64,000 bases of DNA from Gammaproteobacteria bacterium (GTDB taxonomy: Bacteria > Pseudomonadota > Gammaproteobacteria > UBA6429 > Thiohalophilaceae): positions 62,001-126,000 of the forward strand of contig WGLP01000011.1 in NCBI GenBank assembly GCA_016125505.1. Reading direction: 5' to 3'. Below, one piece after another: positions 35,008-45,288 of this stretch. A program made the translations under genes and the position numbers. Position 1 is the stretch's first letter. Each line of letters opens with the position of its first letter. Under the pieces are notes generated by a model, which did not search any database, was not told the DNA's origin, and saw nothing but the letters and a program-made list of their open reading frames with translations.

Positions 35008-38000
35008 TCAACCAATCTGGGCCATCAACTGCTGGGCTTCCTGTTTCTGGCCGTCGTTACCCTCTTCCATGACTTCGTCGAGGATACTGCGTGCACCATC
35101 TGGATCGCCCATATCGATGTACGCCCTGGCAAGATCAAGCTTGGTTCCCACCTCGTCACCGGCCCCCGCCGTATCCATGGTCATGGAAGCGTCTGAGGCG
35201 TCAAGGTTCATGTCCATGCCGGCAGATTCAGCAGCCAAATCGTTGCCGAAATCAAAATCGAGACTGGAGTCTGATTTATCGCCAGACATGCCCAGATCGA
35301 TTTCGGTAGCTGTGGGCTCTTCGTCTCCCTCCAGATTCAGATTGAAATCCAGATCATCCCGTGTCGGAGGGACTTGCGTTTCGGCGGTAAGCTCATCACC
35401 TTCATCAAGATTGAAATCGAGACCACTGCTGCTCGGCTCTTCGTTATCTGTATCGAGATTGAAATCCAGATCAGCCGCGGCGCCAGCATCTGCACCCGGT
35501 GCATCGAGAGAGAAATCCAGCCCGCTATCTTCATCTGCCTTGGCTGTCGCCGACTCGTCCAGATCAAAATTAAAATCGAGATCGTTATTGTCAGCTTCCT
35601 GGGCCGGCTTCGCCGTTTTGGTCATGGCCTCTGTACTGAAATCAGACGTATTGAATACACCGGTATCCAGACCAATGTCCATGACATCCTGATCGTCATT
35701 CAGGTTCATTGCGCGTGCAGGTTCAGCCGCGGCAGAGGCTGCAGCCGCGGTAGCAACACCTCCCATGAACAAGGGGTTAGAAGGCACTAATTCCTTGCCC
35801 ATGGCGACAACCTTTTGCCAGAGCGGATTGCTGCCAACATTGCCCCCCAGCGCCGCATAATAATCTTCTGCGGCAGACTCAAAGGACTTCTTGTTCTTCA
35901 TGGTGTTATAGAGTTCGAGCAGTTTGACGCGCAGCTCGCCGCGTTTGGGATCCTGATTAATTGCCTCCTGGAGTCGCTCCTCCGCTGCTTCATAGCGACC
36001 ATACGCCATGAAGACATCGGCTTCAGTCAGCGGATCCACTTCTGAATCTTCCGCCTGGATTGCGCTGACACCGCTGATCGCAAAATCACTCAGGAAAGAC
36101 GACTCACCGCCCATCAGACTGGAGCCTTGAGACGGGCTTGCATCTGCCACAACAGAATCGACGGCCTCACCCGCGCCAGCGGCCGTGAGGATGCTTTCCT
36201 GGAAGTGGATGCTCTTACGACGACGCACGATGATGAAGATCAGCAGCAGGATAACCAGTAGAACAACACCACCAATGATAAGCATCATCATGTTCAGACC
36301 GCCCATCACCCCACTAAAGAAGCCTGTGATGGTATCCATGATGCCGCCGCCTTTCGCAGGTGCGGTGGTGGGCTGCGGCATTGGCGCCGGTGCAGCGACT
36401 GGCGGTGCAGGCGGTGCCGGGGTTTGCTGTTCAGCTGACGGACTGGGAGCGGCAGGCTCGGGGGCTGGCGGTGCAGGCGCAGCTTCCGGAGCAGTCTCGG
36501 CTTTAGGCTCTGCCGGCATTGGTGCTTCTTCCGGTTTTGCCGTGGCAACTTCCGTCGGTGGAGTTTCTGCAGGAGACCCCGTTGCCGGTGTCGGTGCAGC
36601 CTCGGGTTTCGGTGCCTCTTCAGCTGGCGGAGCCTTCTCTGCCGCCGAACGTTCTGCATTCAGTTCATCCAGCTTCTGCTGCAGGCTGGCCAAGTCACTG
36701 TCTTTGACCGTGACCAGATTTTCCATCCGCTTGAGTTCGGCATCCAGCTCATCCAGTTTTGCAGACAGTGCGGCATTCTTCGCCTTCTGGGCCTTCGCAT
36801 CTTCCATAGCCTTGCGAGCTTGCTGTTCCAGCAAGGCGGCATCTTCACTACTGACTGATGACTCACCGTTGCCAGCACCCGCATTCATCTTGTCAGACTG
36901 CGGTGTCGACAGCGTCAACTCACCGCTCGGCACACTGGATTCAGCGGGAGCCGGTGCCTGCTCGCCAGCGACAATCGCCTGGCGGGGGACATTCGCACCT
37001 GTGCTGGCAAGGTATTGCTGCCAATCGGTGGTTTGCTGCTCGTATTGCTGCAATGCTTCTGCTTTGCTCATCGCTGTTAGCAAAGTGGGATCATCGATCC
37101 GCATCACTTGGCCAACCTTCAGGCGATGAATATTGCCATTTACAAAGGCTTTAGGATTGGATTTCTGCAGCGCCATCATGACCTGGTAAACAGTCACCTT
37201 ATCATCCGGACGGAGTTTCTCGGCGATGTGCCACAGGTTGTCACCCTTCTTGGTGATGCCGTAATCGAGTTCACCTGCAGGCTGTGCTACAGGCTCAGGC
37301 ATGGGCGCTGCCGCCTCAGTACCAGGTACCGCAGGCGCAGGCTCGGGCGCTGTTGCTTCAGATTCGCTATATGCACGTAATGGTATTTGGGGGAATAAGC
37401 CACCGTCATCCTGGCTTTCGAATGCAGGCTGGGGTGCAGGCGCCTCTTCTGGCGTTGCCGGGGCAGGTTCTGGCACTGGCGCCGGTTCCGGTGCAGCCTC
37501 CGCCATCGGTGCAGGAACAGGTGCCGGCATTGGTTCTGGTGCCTGTGCCTCCGCTGGCGCCGGCACAGGTGCCGGTTCAGGTTGCGCCATCTCCGTCGGT
37601 GCCGGCGCTGTCGCTTGCGGTTCCGCCATAAAAGGAGAGGCCGGTGCAGGTACGGGTTCGGGTTCCGCCATTGCTGGCGCAGGGGCTGGTACAGGAGCAG
37701 CTGCTGGTGGCGTGGTTTCCGGTGCCTGCGCCATTTGTTGTTTTTCTTTGCGATCGGCAGGATCCAGCAAGACCGTGTATTCGCGCAACATCCGGCCATT
37801 TTTCCAGTTGAGTTCCACCAGGAAATTCAGGAAAGGTTCGCGAATGGTTTGTGGGGTTGTCAGCACGACAAAGTATTTGCTGCCGCGTTTAACGATGTTG
37901 AATTTGATTTGGGAGAGCAGTACTGAACGGTCGACCCCGGCACGTAAAAAGGCTTCCCGCGAGGCCAGTTTGACTTCCAGGCCTTTGACATCATCGGATG

Positions 38001-38163
38001 TCGCGGATAGCAATTCTATTTCTGCCTTGAGTGGTTCATTCAATGCAGAATCCATTTTGATATTCCCCAGGCCCAGGGCATTAACCGTGACCGGGAATAA
38101 CAGAAACCACGCCGAGAGAATCCCTGCGGCGACCTTAGCCGAAAATCTAACCCATTGTTGCAT
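35008..38163 (-). CDS. fimV: Motility/polarity hub protein FimV
   Basis: Inner-membrane protein of 1051 residues that in Pseudomonas organises the cell pole, type IV pilus and cAMP signalling. Order: signal peptide (to VNALG, about 31), the FimV N-terminal domain (LGNIKMDSALNEPLKAEIEL to about 140), a Pro/Ala/Glu-rich stretch (about 147-290), a LysM peptidoglycan-binding domain (about 300-355: YGITKKGDNLWHIAEKLRPDD), a coiled coil (about 445-520), a second Pro-rich stretch, one membrane helix (about 628-650), a TPR-like segment, acidic Asp-rich repeats (LDFNLD type), and the C-terminal FimV motif (TKLDLARAYIDMGDPDGARS). The unusual composition makes strong antisense open frames. Confidence 0.93.
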   Translation of the reverse strand: MQQWVRFSAKVAAGILSAWFLLFPVTVNALGLGNIKMDSALNEPLKAEIELLSATSDDVKGLEVKLASREAFLRAGVDRSVLLSQIKFNIVKRGSKYFVVLTTPQTIREPFLNFLVELNWKNGRMLREYTVLLDPADRKEKQQMAQAPETTPPAAAPVPAPAPAMAEPEPVPAPASPFMAEPQATAPAPTEMAQPEPAPVPAPAEAQAPEPMPAPVPAPMAEAAPEPAPVPEPAPATPEEAPAPQPAFESQDDGGLFPQIPLRAYSESEATAPEPAPAVPGTEAAAPMPEPVAQPAGELDYGITKKGDNLWHIAEKLRPDDKVTVYQVMMALQKSNPKAFVNGNIHRLKVGQVMRIDDPTLLTAMSKAEALQQYEQQTTDWQQYLASTGANVPRQAIVAGEQAPAPAESSVPSGELTLSTPQSDKMNAGAGNGESSVSSEDAALLEQQARKAMEDAKAQKAKNAALSAKLDELDAELKRMENLVTVKDSDLASLQQKLDELNAERSAAEKAPPAEEAPKPEAAPTPATGSPAETPPTEVATAKPEEAPMPAEPKAETAPEAAPAPPAPEPAAPSPSAEQQTPAPPAPPVAAPAPMPQPTTAPAKGGGIMDTITGFFSGVMGGLNMMMLIIGGVVLLVILLLIFIIVRRRKSIHFQESILTAAGAGEAVDSVVADASPSQGSSLMGGESSFLSDFAISGVSAIQAEDSEVDPLTEADVFMAYGRYEAAEERLQEAINQDPKRGELRVKLLELYNTMKNKKSFESAAEDYYAALGGNVGSNPLWQKVVAMGKELVPSNPLFMGGVATAAAASAAAEPARAMNLNDDQDVMDIGLDTGVFNTSDFSTEAMTKTAKPAQEADNNDLDFNFDLDESATAKADEDSGLDFSLDAPGADAGAAADLDFNLDTDNEEPSSSGLDFNLDEGDELTAETQVPPTRDDLDFNLNLEGDEEPTATEIDLGMSGDKSDSSLDFDFGNDLAAESAGMDMNLDASDASMTMDTAGAGDEVGTKLDLARAYIDMGDPDGARSILDEVMEEGNDGQKQEAQQLMAQIG

Positions 38164-38268
38164 TTACGCGTCTCCCACACGCAACCCAAACACAAGAAAC
38201 CTTTTGAACATCATAGAGTTGTGCGATGAAACCTCGAATAATCTTTATAAGTTTTGTGTAACTATAGC

Positions 38269-39300
38269 TTATAAATAGTCTTTTACCAAAGTTTCTGCAA
38301 CAAGAACACCATTATTTGCGGCTGTACGAATATTGTCCGACACCACCCACATGTTGAGTCCTCTGTCCCAACTCGGATCCTCGCGGAGCCGACTTATATA
38401 GATGTTCTCATCGTTTGCCGCATGGCTTACTGCGGTCGCAAACCTGGCTTGCCTGGCCTCATTCACCAGACGTATTCGAGTTTGTGTTCCAAAAAGTTTT
38501 TGTGCCTGCTCCGTGCTAAATTTATCTTTAAATTCAATATGTAAGGCAGCTGAGTGGCCAAAAAAGACCGGCACTTGCGTTGCCGTTACATTCATCCCTA
38601 TATCGGGGTCTTCAAGGATTTTCTGAAGTTCTTGTTGTAAGTGATATTCCTGTTTTGCGCCGTCTTTCACTTTCTTGCCGCCGGACTGGGCAAGCACGTT
38701 AAACGCGATCTGCTGGCTGAACTCCCTGCTCTTCATCTCCTTCATGTTAAACAAGGCGATACTTTGGCTGGAAAGCTCATCAATGCCGGCCTGGCCAAGT
38801 TCGGACACGGCGCGCATAAACACCGCGTTGATCCGTTCCAATGGATTCCGTTGATGTAATGGATGGAGCGCCAACAGGCACTGGATAATACTGCTGTCAG
38901 GAGAGGCAATGATACTACCATCGCTTACCTCTGCAAGCGCATGCGGATTGACCTCGGCAACAACGAGGGGAACAGCGGGATCCAAACGATAAGCATCAGA
39001 GAAATCGATGACAGTACAACCTGCCTGGCTCGCCTCGGGAATGTGCACTTTCGCCACATCCGATGGGACACAAAACAATGCCAATTGCACATTGCGAAAG
39101 TCAAAGTTGTCCAGTAGATGCACCGTTAAACGGTGATCGCCATACTCGACACTCTTGCCTTCGCTGTTTTCACTGGCGAGCGGGTACAACTGCCCTATCG
39201 GAAAATTTCGCCGGGCAAGCAACTCCAACACCGCGCCACCCACCAGACCGGTGGCACCGACCACGGCGACATCCCACTTTCCCTGTTGTTTAGACATCAA
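38269..39300 (-). CDS. usg: Usg-like aspartate-semialdehyde dehydrogenase homologue, catalytic Cys replaced
   Basis: Has the full fold of aspartate-semialdehyde dehydrogenase (343 residues): the NADP loop VGATGLVGGAVLELLARRNFP, the C-terminal dimer region and the HSAALHIEFKDKF stretch. The position of the catalytic Cys (SNPNCSTIQ in true enzymes) reads ASPDSSIIQ, so the nucleophile is missing. This is the mark of the E. coli Usg protein, whose role is unknown. It lies between the active asd and fimV, the conserved asd-usg-fimV order. Probably not an active dehydrogenase. Confidence 0.9.
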   Translation of the reverse strand: MMSKQQGKWDVAVVGATGLVGGAVLELLARRNFPIGQLYPLASENSEGKSVEYGDHRLTVHLLDNFDFRNVQLALFCVPSDVAKVHIPEASQAGCTVIDFSDAYRLDPAVPLVVAEVNPHALAEVSDGSIIASPDSSIIQCLLALHPLHQRNPLERINAVFMRAVSELGQAGIDELSSQSIALFNMKEMKSREFSQQIAFNVLAQSGGKKVKDGAKQEYHLQQELQKILEDPDIGMNVTATQVPVFFGHSAALHIEFKDKFSTEQAQKLFGTQTRIRLVNEARQARFATAVSHAANDENIYISRLREDPSWDRGLNMWVVSDNIRTAANNGVLVAETLVKDYL

Positions 39301-39311
39301 AGATTAACGAC

Positions 39312-40424
39312 TCACTGCTCCAGCAAAATGCGCAAGGTGCGGCGCAACGGCTCCGCGGCACCCCACAGGAGTTGATCGCCCACGGTAAAGGCGGAGAGAT
39401 ATTCCTTGCCCATGTTCAGCTTGCGCATGCGACCGACGGGGACTGTCAAGGTGCCAGTGACTGCTGCCGGAGTCAATTCCTGCATGGTGATGTCCCGATT
39501 ATTCGGTACCACCTTCACCCAGTCGTTGGCATTGGCGATCATGTCGTGGATTTCATCCAGCGGCACATCCTTTTTCATTTTGATGGTGAGTGCCTGTGAA
39601 TGGCAACGCATGGCGCCAACGCGGACGCAAAGGCCATCGATGGGAACCGGCCGCTCGCTGCGGCCCAGAATCTTGTTGGTTTCGACCTGCGCCTTCCATT
39701 CTTCCTTGCTCTGACCGGAATCCAGTTGCACATCGATCCAGGGGATCAGACTGGCAGCTAACGGCACCGGCCATTGCTCCAGCGGGTAGGAATCACTGCG
39801 GAGAAAATCCGTGACCTTGCGATCGATCTCAAGGATCGCCGTCGCCGGGTTATCGAGCAAGGACAAGGCATCGCTATGGATCGCACCCATCTGTTTAATC
39901 AATTCACGCATGTTCTGCGCGCCGGCGCCGGATGCGGCCTGATAGGTCATCGGAGTGATCCATTCGACCAGATCCTGCTGGAACAGTCCGCCGATGGCCA
40001 TCAGCATCAGGCTGACGGTACAGTTACCACCGACGTAGGTCTTGATACCTTTCGTGATGCCGTCTTTGATCACATTGAGGTTCACCGGATCAAGCACGAT
40101 AATGCTGTCGTCTTTCATCCGCAGCGTGGAAGCCGCATCAATCCAGTAGCCTTTCCAACCGGCCTCACGCAGTTTGGGATAGATCTCCTTGGTGTAATCA
40201 CCGCCCTGACAGGTGATGATGATGTCCATCGCCTTCAGTTCGTTCACATTATTGGCGTCTTTTAATGCCGGAACGTCCTTGCCGATCTTCGGGCCGGGCT
40301 TGCCGGCTTGAGAGGTAGTAAAAAATACCGGTTCAATGACATCGAAGTCCCGCTCAGCCTCCATCCGTTGCATCAACACGGAACCCACCATTCCGCGCCA
40401 ACCCACCAAACCCACTCGTTTCAT
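39312..40424 (-). CDS. asd: Aspartate-semialdehyde dehydrogenase
   Basis: Reduces beta-aspartyl phosphate to the semialdehyde, feeding lysine, diaminopimelate, threonine and methionine. It has 370 residues, the long gammaproteobacterial form. NADP loop: [18 protein letters not shown]. Catalytic Cys in [16 protein letters not shown] near 134; the His region is [18 protein letters not shown]. It is 12 bp upstream of the inactive homologue usg. leuB lies upstream after 67 bp. Confidence 0.97.
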   Translation of the reverse strand: MKRVGLVGWRGMVGSVLMQRMEAERDFDVIEPVFFTTSQAGKPGPKIGKDVPALKDANNVNELKAMDIIITCQGGDYTKEIYPKLREAGWKGYWIDAASTLRMKDDSIIVLDPVNLNVIKDGITKGIKTYVGGNCTVSLMLMAIGGLFQQDLVEWITPMTYQAASGAGAQNMRELIKQMGAIHSDALSLLDNPATAILEIDRKVTDFLRSDSYPLEQWPVPLAASLIPWIDVQLDSGQSKEEWKAQVETNKILGRSERPVPIDGLCVRVGAMRCHSQALTIKMKKDVPLDEIHDMIANANDWVKVVPNNRDITMQELTPAAVTGTLTVPVGRMRKLNMGKEYLSAFTVGDQLLWGAAEPLRRTLRILLEQ

Positions 40425-40491
40425 CGTGATGACCCCTGATAAATTTAGTTAACTTAAAATGACGTTTACGCGTATGCGAGTCGGCGTACGC

Positions 40492-41571
40492 TTATGCAAC
40501 CAGTGCATCGACGATCGCATCACCCATTTCGCTGGTGCTGATCTTTGTCATACCCGCGCTGTAAATATCTGCCGTGCGTAAACCCTCGTCCAGTACCCAA
40601 CTCACCGCCTCCTCGATTCGTTCCGCCAAGGCAGCTTCATCCAGGGAATAGCGCAACATCATCGCGACAGACAGAATCGTTGCCAAGGGATTAGCGACAT
40701 TTTTGCCGGCAATATCCGGCGCCGAACCATGAATCGGTTCATACATACCCTGGCCACTTGCATTCAGCGACGCGGACGGCAGCATACCAATAGAACCGGT
40801 GAGCATCGCAGCCTCGTCGGAAAGAATATCGCCAAACATATTGGTTGTCACAATGACATCAAACTGTTTTGGCGCACGTACCAATTGCATGGCGGCATTG
40901 TCGACATACATGTGACTGAGTTGCACATCGCTATACGCCTTGTGCGTCTCAATGACAACATTACGCCAGTGTTCGGTACACTCCAGTACATTTGCCTTGT
41001 CGACCGAACAGACCCGCCCGTTACGCTTGCGCGCGATATCGAACGCCACCTTGGCGATACGTTCGATCTCGGATGTTCTGTACACCAGGGTGTTAAATCC
41101 TTCCTTCTCGCCATTCTCCAGCGTGCGCACACCACGCGGTTGCCCGAAATAAATACCGCCGGTCAGCTCACGCACGATCATGATATTCAGACCGGACACA
41201 ACTTCCGGTTTCAAAGTGGAGGCGTCAGCAAGTTGCGGGTACAGGATGGCGGGACGCAGATTGGCAAACAGGCCCAGACCGGCGCGCAGACCTAAAAGGC
41301 CTTTCTCTGGCCTCACGGAAATATCCAGCGGCTCCCACTTCGGTCCACCGACAGCGCCCAGCAGGATGGCATCGGCCTGTTTGGCCTGATCCAGTGTCTC
41401 TTGCGGTAAGGGCGAACCGGTTTTATCGTACGCTGCCCCGCCTACCAGGCCGTGAGTCATCTCGACAGCCAGATTAAATTTCTGCTTAAGCGTATTCAGG
41501 ACCTTCACCGCCTCGGCAACGATCTCCTGACCAATACCATCACCGGGTAAAATCAAAATCTTTTTTGTCAT
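40492..41571 (-). CDS. leuB: 3-isopropylmalate dehydrogenase
   Basis: Oxidative decarboxylation of 3-isopropylmalate with NAD+ in leucine synthesis. It has 359 residues. Marks: [19 protein letters not shown], the substrate Arg/Tyr motifs ([14 protein letters not shown] and VREQT-like [11 protein letters not shown]), VDKANVLE, and the metal-binding [11 protein letters not shown]. The NAD-type hinge [14 protein letters not shown] is intact. It follows leuD after 9 bp in a leuC-leuD-leuB operon. Confidence 0.98.
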   Translation of the reverse strand: MTKKILILPGDGIGQEIVAEAVKVLNTLKQKFNLAVEMTHGLVGGAAYDKTGSPLPQETLDQAKQADAILLGAVGGPKWEPLDISVRPEKGLLGLRAGLGLFANLRPAILYPQLADASTLKPEVVSGLNIMIVRELTGGIYFGQPRGVRTLENGEKEGFNTLVYRTSEIERIAKVAFDIARKRNGRVCSVDKANVLECTEHWRNVVIETHKAYSDVQLSHMYVDNAAMQLVRAPKQFDVIVTTNMFGDILSDEAAMLTGSIGMLPSASLNASGQGMYEPIHGSAPDIAGKNVANPLATILSVAMMLRYSLDEAALAERIEEAVSWVLDEGLRTADIYSAGMTKISTSEMGDAIVDALVA

Positions 41572-41580
41572 TGTTACTCT

Positions 41581-42225
41581 CTAGTTATTTTGAAACAGCC
41601 AGGGTGCCTGCTGTTTGCGTTGCGTTTCGTATGCCTTGATGTCACTGACATGCTGCAAGGTCAAACCGATATCATCCAGCCCGTTGATCAGACAATGTTT
41701 GCGAAAGGCATCGACCTCAAAGGCGATGGTGCTGCCGTCCGGTTTGGTGATCGCTTGCTTTTCCAGATCCACCGTCAGTTGATAGCCTTCATTCGCCGCC
41801 GTTGCGCGAAACAGACTGTCCACCACAGCCGCATCCAGCACAATCGGTAAGATACCGTTCTTGAAACAGTTATTAAAGAAGATGTCGGCAAAACTGGGCG
41901 CAATGATGACACGAAATCCATAATCCTGTAAGGCCCACGGCGCATGTTCGCGCGACGAACCGCAGCCGAAATTTTCTCGCGCCAACAAAATCCGGGCGCC
42001 CTGATAACGCGGCTGGTTCAGGATAAAGTCAGGGTTCAGTGGACGTCCGCTGTTGTCCATCCCCGGTTCGCCGTGATCCAGATATCGCCATTCGTCAAAC
42101 AGGTTGGGACCAAACCCGGAACGCTTGATCGACTTCAAAAACTGCTTGGGAATGATCGCGTCGGTATCCACATTGGCGCGATCCATCGGTGCCACAATCG
42201 CCTTGAGTGTTGTGAATTTTTCCAT
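41581..42225 (-). CDS. leuD: 3-isopropylmalate dehydratase small subunit
   Basis: Swivel subunit of isopropylmalate isomerase, pairing with LeuC. It has 214 residues. The substrate loop is [20 protein letters not shown] near 80-99, and the N-terminal [22 protein letters not shown] is standard. It starts 4 bp after leuC and is followed by leuB. Confidence 0.97.
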   Translation of the reverse strand: MEKFTTLKAIVAPMDRANVDTDAIIPKQFLKSIKRSGFGPNLFDEWRYLDHGEPGMDNSGRPLNPDFILNQPRYQGARILLARENFGCGSSREHAPWALQDYGFRVIIAPSFADIFFNNCFKNGILPIVLDAAVVDSLFRATAANEGYQLTVDLEKQAITKPDGSTIAFEVDAFRKHCLINGLDDIGLTLQHVSDIKAYETQRKQQAPWLFQNN

Positions 42226-42229
42226 GACA

Positions 42230-43639
42230 TTAACCCTTTAATGTTCTGACATCGACAAAATGACCCGTCACCGCCGCCGCCGCTGCCATCGCCGGACTGA
42301 CCAGGTGGGTACGGCCACCCTGCCCTTGCCGTCCTTCGAAATTACGATTAGACGTTGAGGCACATCGTTCACCAGGCTCCAGGCGATCGGCATTCATGGC
42401 CAGACACATGGAGCAACCCGGCTCACGCCATTCAAACCCGGCGTCGAGAAAGATCTTGTCGAGGCCTTCCTGTTCCGCCTGTTGTTTTACCAGGCCAGAG
42501 CCCGGCACTACCATTGCCAACTTGATGCTACTCGCCACCTTCCGACCTTTTACGACCGTGGCGGCAGCGCGCAGGTCTTCAATACGCGAATTGGTGCAGG
42601 AGCCGATGAATACCTTGTCCGGTTTGATGGCACTGATCGGTGTATTCGCTTGCAGTCCCATGTACTTCAACGCCGCCTTAGCGCCGTCACGTTTTACCGG
42701 GTCGGCGAAACTCTCCGGGTCGGGCACCTTGCCATCAATCCCGATAACCATCTCCGGGGACGTACCCCAGGTCACTTGCGGTTGGATCGAGTGTGCGTCG
42801 AGGGTCACGACTTTATCGAAATGTGCATCGCTATCACTCACGAGGTCTCGCCAGCTTGCAACAGCCTGTTCCCACATCGCTGCCTTGGGTGCATAGGGAC
42901 GGCCTTTCACGTAGTCGATGGTTTTGTCATCCACAGCGACCATACCGGCGCGGGCACCGGCCTCGATTGCCATATTACACAGCGTCATACGCCCTTCCAT
43001 GGATAAGGCGCGAATAGCGTCACCGCCAAACTCCACGGCATAGCCGGTCCCACCAGCAGTGCCTATGTGACCGATAATCGCCAACACGATATCTTTTGCC
43101 GTCACGCCATCATGCACCTGGCCATCCACACGCACGAGCATGGTCCTGGATTTTTTCTGGATCAAACACTGGGTAGCGAGGACGTGTTCCACTTCCGAGG
43201 TACCGATGCCGAATGCCAGCGCACCGAATGCGCCGTGGGTGGACGTGTGTGAATCACCGCAAACGACGGTCATCCCCGGCAGGGTTGCACCCTGCTCCGG
43301 CCCGATGACGTGGACGATGCCCTGGCGCAGATCGTTCATCTTGAATTCGGTAATACCGAAGTCGACACAATTCTGATCCAGGGTCTCCACCTGAATCCGC
43401 GAAACAGGATCGGCGATCCCCTTGTCGCGATCGGTCGTCGGCACGTTGTGATCGGGTACGGCCAGGTTTGCACCGATGCGCCAGGGTTTGCGCCCGGCCA
43501 GGCGCAGGCCTTCGAAGGCCTGGGGCGAGGTCACCTCGTGCACCAGATGCCTGTCTATATATATAAGCGCGGTCCCGTCACCGTTGTCACGGACTTCGTG
43601 CTGTTCCCACAACTTGTCGTATAAGGTCTTGCCTGCCAT
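42230..43639 (-). CDS. leuC: 3-isopropylmalate dehydratase large subunit
   Basis: Iron-sulfur aconitase-type subunit that isomerises 2- to 3-isopropylmalate with LeuD. It has 469 residues from the ATG at 43639 ([16 protein letters not shown]). GAGGG lies 8 bases upstream and supports this start over a GTG three codons earlier. The [4Fe-4S] cysteines are in [12 protein letters not shown] and [31 protein letters not shown] is the family signature. First gene of the leu operon, divergent from a LysR regulator as in Pseudomonas. No leader peptide is visible. Confidence 0.98.
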   Translation of the reverse strand: MAGKTLYDKLWEQHEVRDNGDGTALIYIDRHLVHEVTSPQAFEGLRLAGRKPWRIGANLAVPDHNVPTTDRDKGIADPVSRIQVETLDQNCVDFGITEFKMNDLRQGIVHVIGPEQGATLPGMTVVCGDSHTSTHGAFGALAFGIGTSEVEHVLATQCLIQKKSRTMLVRVDGQVHDGVTAKDIVLAIIGHIGTAGGTGYAVEFGGDAIRALSMEGRMTLCNMAIEAGARAGMVAVDDKTIDYVKGRPYAPKAAMWEQAVASWRDLVSDSDAHFDKVVTLDAHSIQPQVTWGTSPEMVIGIDGKVPDPESFADPVKRDGAKAALKYMGLQANTPISAIKPDKVFIGSCTNSRIEDLRAAATVVKGRKVASSIKLAMVVPGSGLVKQQAEQEGLDKIFLDAGFEWREPGCSMCLAMNADRLEPGERCASTSNRNFEGRQGQGGRTHLVSPAMAAAAAVTGHFVDVRTLKG

Positions 43640-43702
43640 CAGTTTCACCCTCTTGCCAATGCATGCATCCTAGCGGCCTTGCATTTATTACTCAAATTCA
43701 TT

Positions 43703-43741
43703 ATTTTCATAACTTTGATAACTTTTTGGAATAATGAAAAT
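43703..43741. promoter_or_regulatory. Candidate operator between leuC and the LysR gene
   Basis: ATAACTTT occurs twice in direct repeat with a 9-bp period (43709-43716 and 43718-43725). ATTTTCAT (43703-43710) and ATGAAAAT (43734-43741) form an inverted repeat around it, and the second arm contains the LysR start codon. This AT-rich stretch in the 94-bp divergent gap is the likely binding site of the regulator. Confidence 0.45.
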
Positions 43742-44609
43742 GGATGTCGCCAGCCTCAAGGCCTTTCTCGCCGTCGCCGAACATGGTTCGTTTTCCACGG
43801 CTTCCGCACAGCTGTTCCTGACCCAGCCGGCCATCAGCAAACGCATCGCCGTCCTCGAATCGGAACTGGATACCCCCTTGTTCGATCGCATTGGACGCCA
43901 GGTGACATTAACCCAGGCTGGCAAGGCCTTATTGCCGCGCGCGCAGAAAATCCTGCTGGAAATTGAAGATAGCACGCGCGCGATCCGTAATCTCTCCGGC
44001 GACATCAGCGGTCTCCTGAGCATCGGCACCAGCCACCACATCGGCCTGCATCGCCTGCCGCCCGTGTTGCGCGCCTTTACCAAGGCCTATCCGGAGGTCG
44101 AACTCGATATTCATTTTATGGATTCGGAAGAGGCCTGCCGTGCCGTAGAACATGGCGAGCTCGAACTGGGTGTGGTGACACTACCTTTACAGGCGGCACC
44201 CGTGTTGCAGACGAAGCTCGTTTGGCCGGACCCGCTTTGCGTCATCGTTGGCAAAGGTCATCCGTTGGCGCAGCAAAAGCAGCTTTCCTTCAAGCAACTG
44301 GCGGAACACAAGGCTGTACTGCCGGCGCGCGGCACATTCACGCGTGAGATCATCGAGCAGGCGTTTGGCAAACACCGCGTACATGTCAACATCAGCTTAT
44401 CCACCAATTATCTGGAAACCATCAAGATGCTGGTCAGTGTCGGCCTGGGCTGGAGCGTATTACCAGAGAGTATGTTGAGTCGTGACATCGTTGCCATACC
44501 CACCCCGGGACTCAAGCTAAAGCGCGAGCTCGGCATTGTCTGGCATAAGGCGCGCACACTGAGCAATGCGGCACAGGCCCTGCGAACACAATTGCTGCAA
44601 ACCTTCTAA
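43734..44609 (+). CDS. LysR-family transcriptional regulator
   Basis: DNA-binding regulator of 291 residues. The N-terminal winged helix-turn-helix is textbook (MDVASLKAFLAVAEHGSFSTASAQLFLTQPAISKRIAVLE), with an effector domain from about residue 90 to 290. It is divergent from leuC, so it probably controls the leu operon and itself, with an intermediate of the leucine pathway as a possible effector; this is inferred from position only. A second ATG two codons on is a possible start. Convergent with the FN3 lipoprotein gene. Confidence 0.93.
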   Translation: MKMDVASLKAFLAVAEHGSFSTASAQLFLTQPAISKRIAVLESELDTPLFDRIGRQVTLTQAGKALLPRAQKILLEIEDSTRAIRNLSGDISGLLSIGTSHHIGLHRLPPVLRAFTKAYPEVELDIHFMDSEEACRAVEHGELELGVVTLPLQAAPVLQTKLVWPDPLCVIVGKGHPLAQQKQLSFKQLAEHKAVLPARGTFTREIIEQAFGKHRVHVNISLSTNYLETIKMLVSVGLGWSVLPESMLSRDIVAIPTPGLKLKRELGIVWHKARTLSNAAQALRTQLLQTF

Positions 44610-44625
44610 TCAGTGCACTTAGACA

Positions 44626-44670
44626 AATTGAGCAATGACACCTGCCACACTGGCCAGTCATACCTCAATT
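44626..44670. terminator. Long imperfect hairpin between convergent genes
   Basis: AATTGAG/CTCAATT (7 bp), then ATGAC/GTCAT (5 bp), then GCCA/TGGC (4 bp) around a CAC loop, with two small internal loops. It sits 17 bp after the LysR stop and 20 bp after the FN3 lipoprotein stop. There is no T-run on either side, so it is at best an atypical bidirectional terminator or 3'-end stabiliser. Confidence 0.45.
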
Positions 44671-44689
44671 GCAATGGACTACGAGATAG

Positions 44690-45100
44690 TTAAATCGATT
44701 TTTGGGCGGCAGCCGATCTCAGACCTTCGTAGCCCTGGGTATCGATCGCAGAGATACGAAAATAATAACTGCCGGAAGGCAGTGTCAGCGTATATTGGGT
44801 TGATGCGCCGCCACTGATATTCACGTAATACGGGGTATTGGTTGCGGAGTTACCGTAATAGAGACGATAACCGCTGATTTCACTCAATGATACGGCGGTG
44901 TTATCTGAACGTGTACTGGGTGCCGTCCATTTCAAAGTTACCGTTGCCGTTGTACCACCTGGCGCTGGAGCAGGAGTAGATGAGCCACCGGAGCCGCCAG
45001 CCGTCTGACTGGAGTCACTGAGAGCTGAGTTTCCACCACCGCAACCTATGGTCAAAATAGAGATGATTGTAAAAAGTGCCAGGTTCCGGATGTAACCCAT
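44690..45100 (-). CDS. Lipoprotein with one fibronectin type III domain
   Basis: Small envelope lipoprotein of 136 residues. The lipobox is in IISILTIGCGGG (Cys20). A Gly/Ser/Pro-rich linker (about 21-50) leads to one FN3-like domain (about 51-130): ATVTLKWTAPSTRSDNTAVS, GYRLYYGNSA and YTLTLPSGSYYFRISAIDTQ. The domain lacks partner catalytic modules, so it is probably a surface or periplasmic binding protein. No operon partner; a decayed tail of a similar domain seems to lie upstream at 45289-45415. Confidence 0.85.
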   Translation of the reverse strand: MGYIRNLALFTIISILTIGCGGGNSALSDSSQTAGGSGGSSTPAPAPGGTTATVTLKWTAPSTRSDNTAVSLSEISGYRLYYGNSATNTPYYVNISGGASTQYTLTLPSGSYYFRISAIDTQGYEGLRSAAAQKSI

Positions 45101-45288
45101 TTAGCGCTCCCTGATAACGGTGTCTTGCCGATGGCGTGGATACAAAGTTTCTACGAGGGCAAAAATATAGGAAATCCACTATGCAATGTGTGAATAATTT
45201 CACAAATAGCACAGCTGTCACATGAAAAAGACAATTATTTCATTCGCTTACAAGCTGGATTGAGGATATTACCTTATTTATAATAATG

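Noticed and set aside
38244-38275. TTTATAAG/CTTATAAA inverted repeat before fimV and at the usg stop
   Set aside because: Very AT-rich with a 16-base spacer and no run of T; such matches are expected by chance in AT-rich gaps.
36185-38278. Two long plus-strand frames rich in Ser, Ala and Gly
   Set aside because: They mirror the Pro/Ala/Glu-rich segments of fimV on the other strand, where low-complexity codons remove stops.
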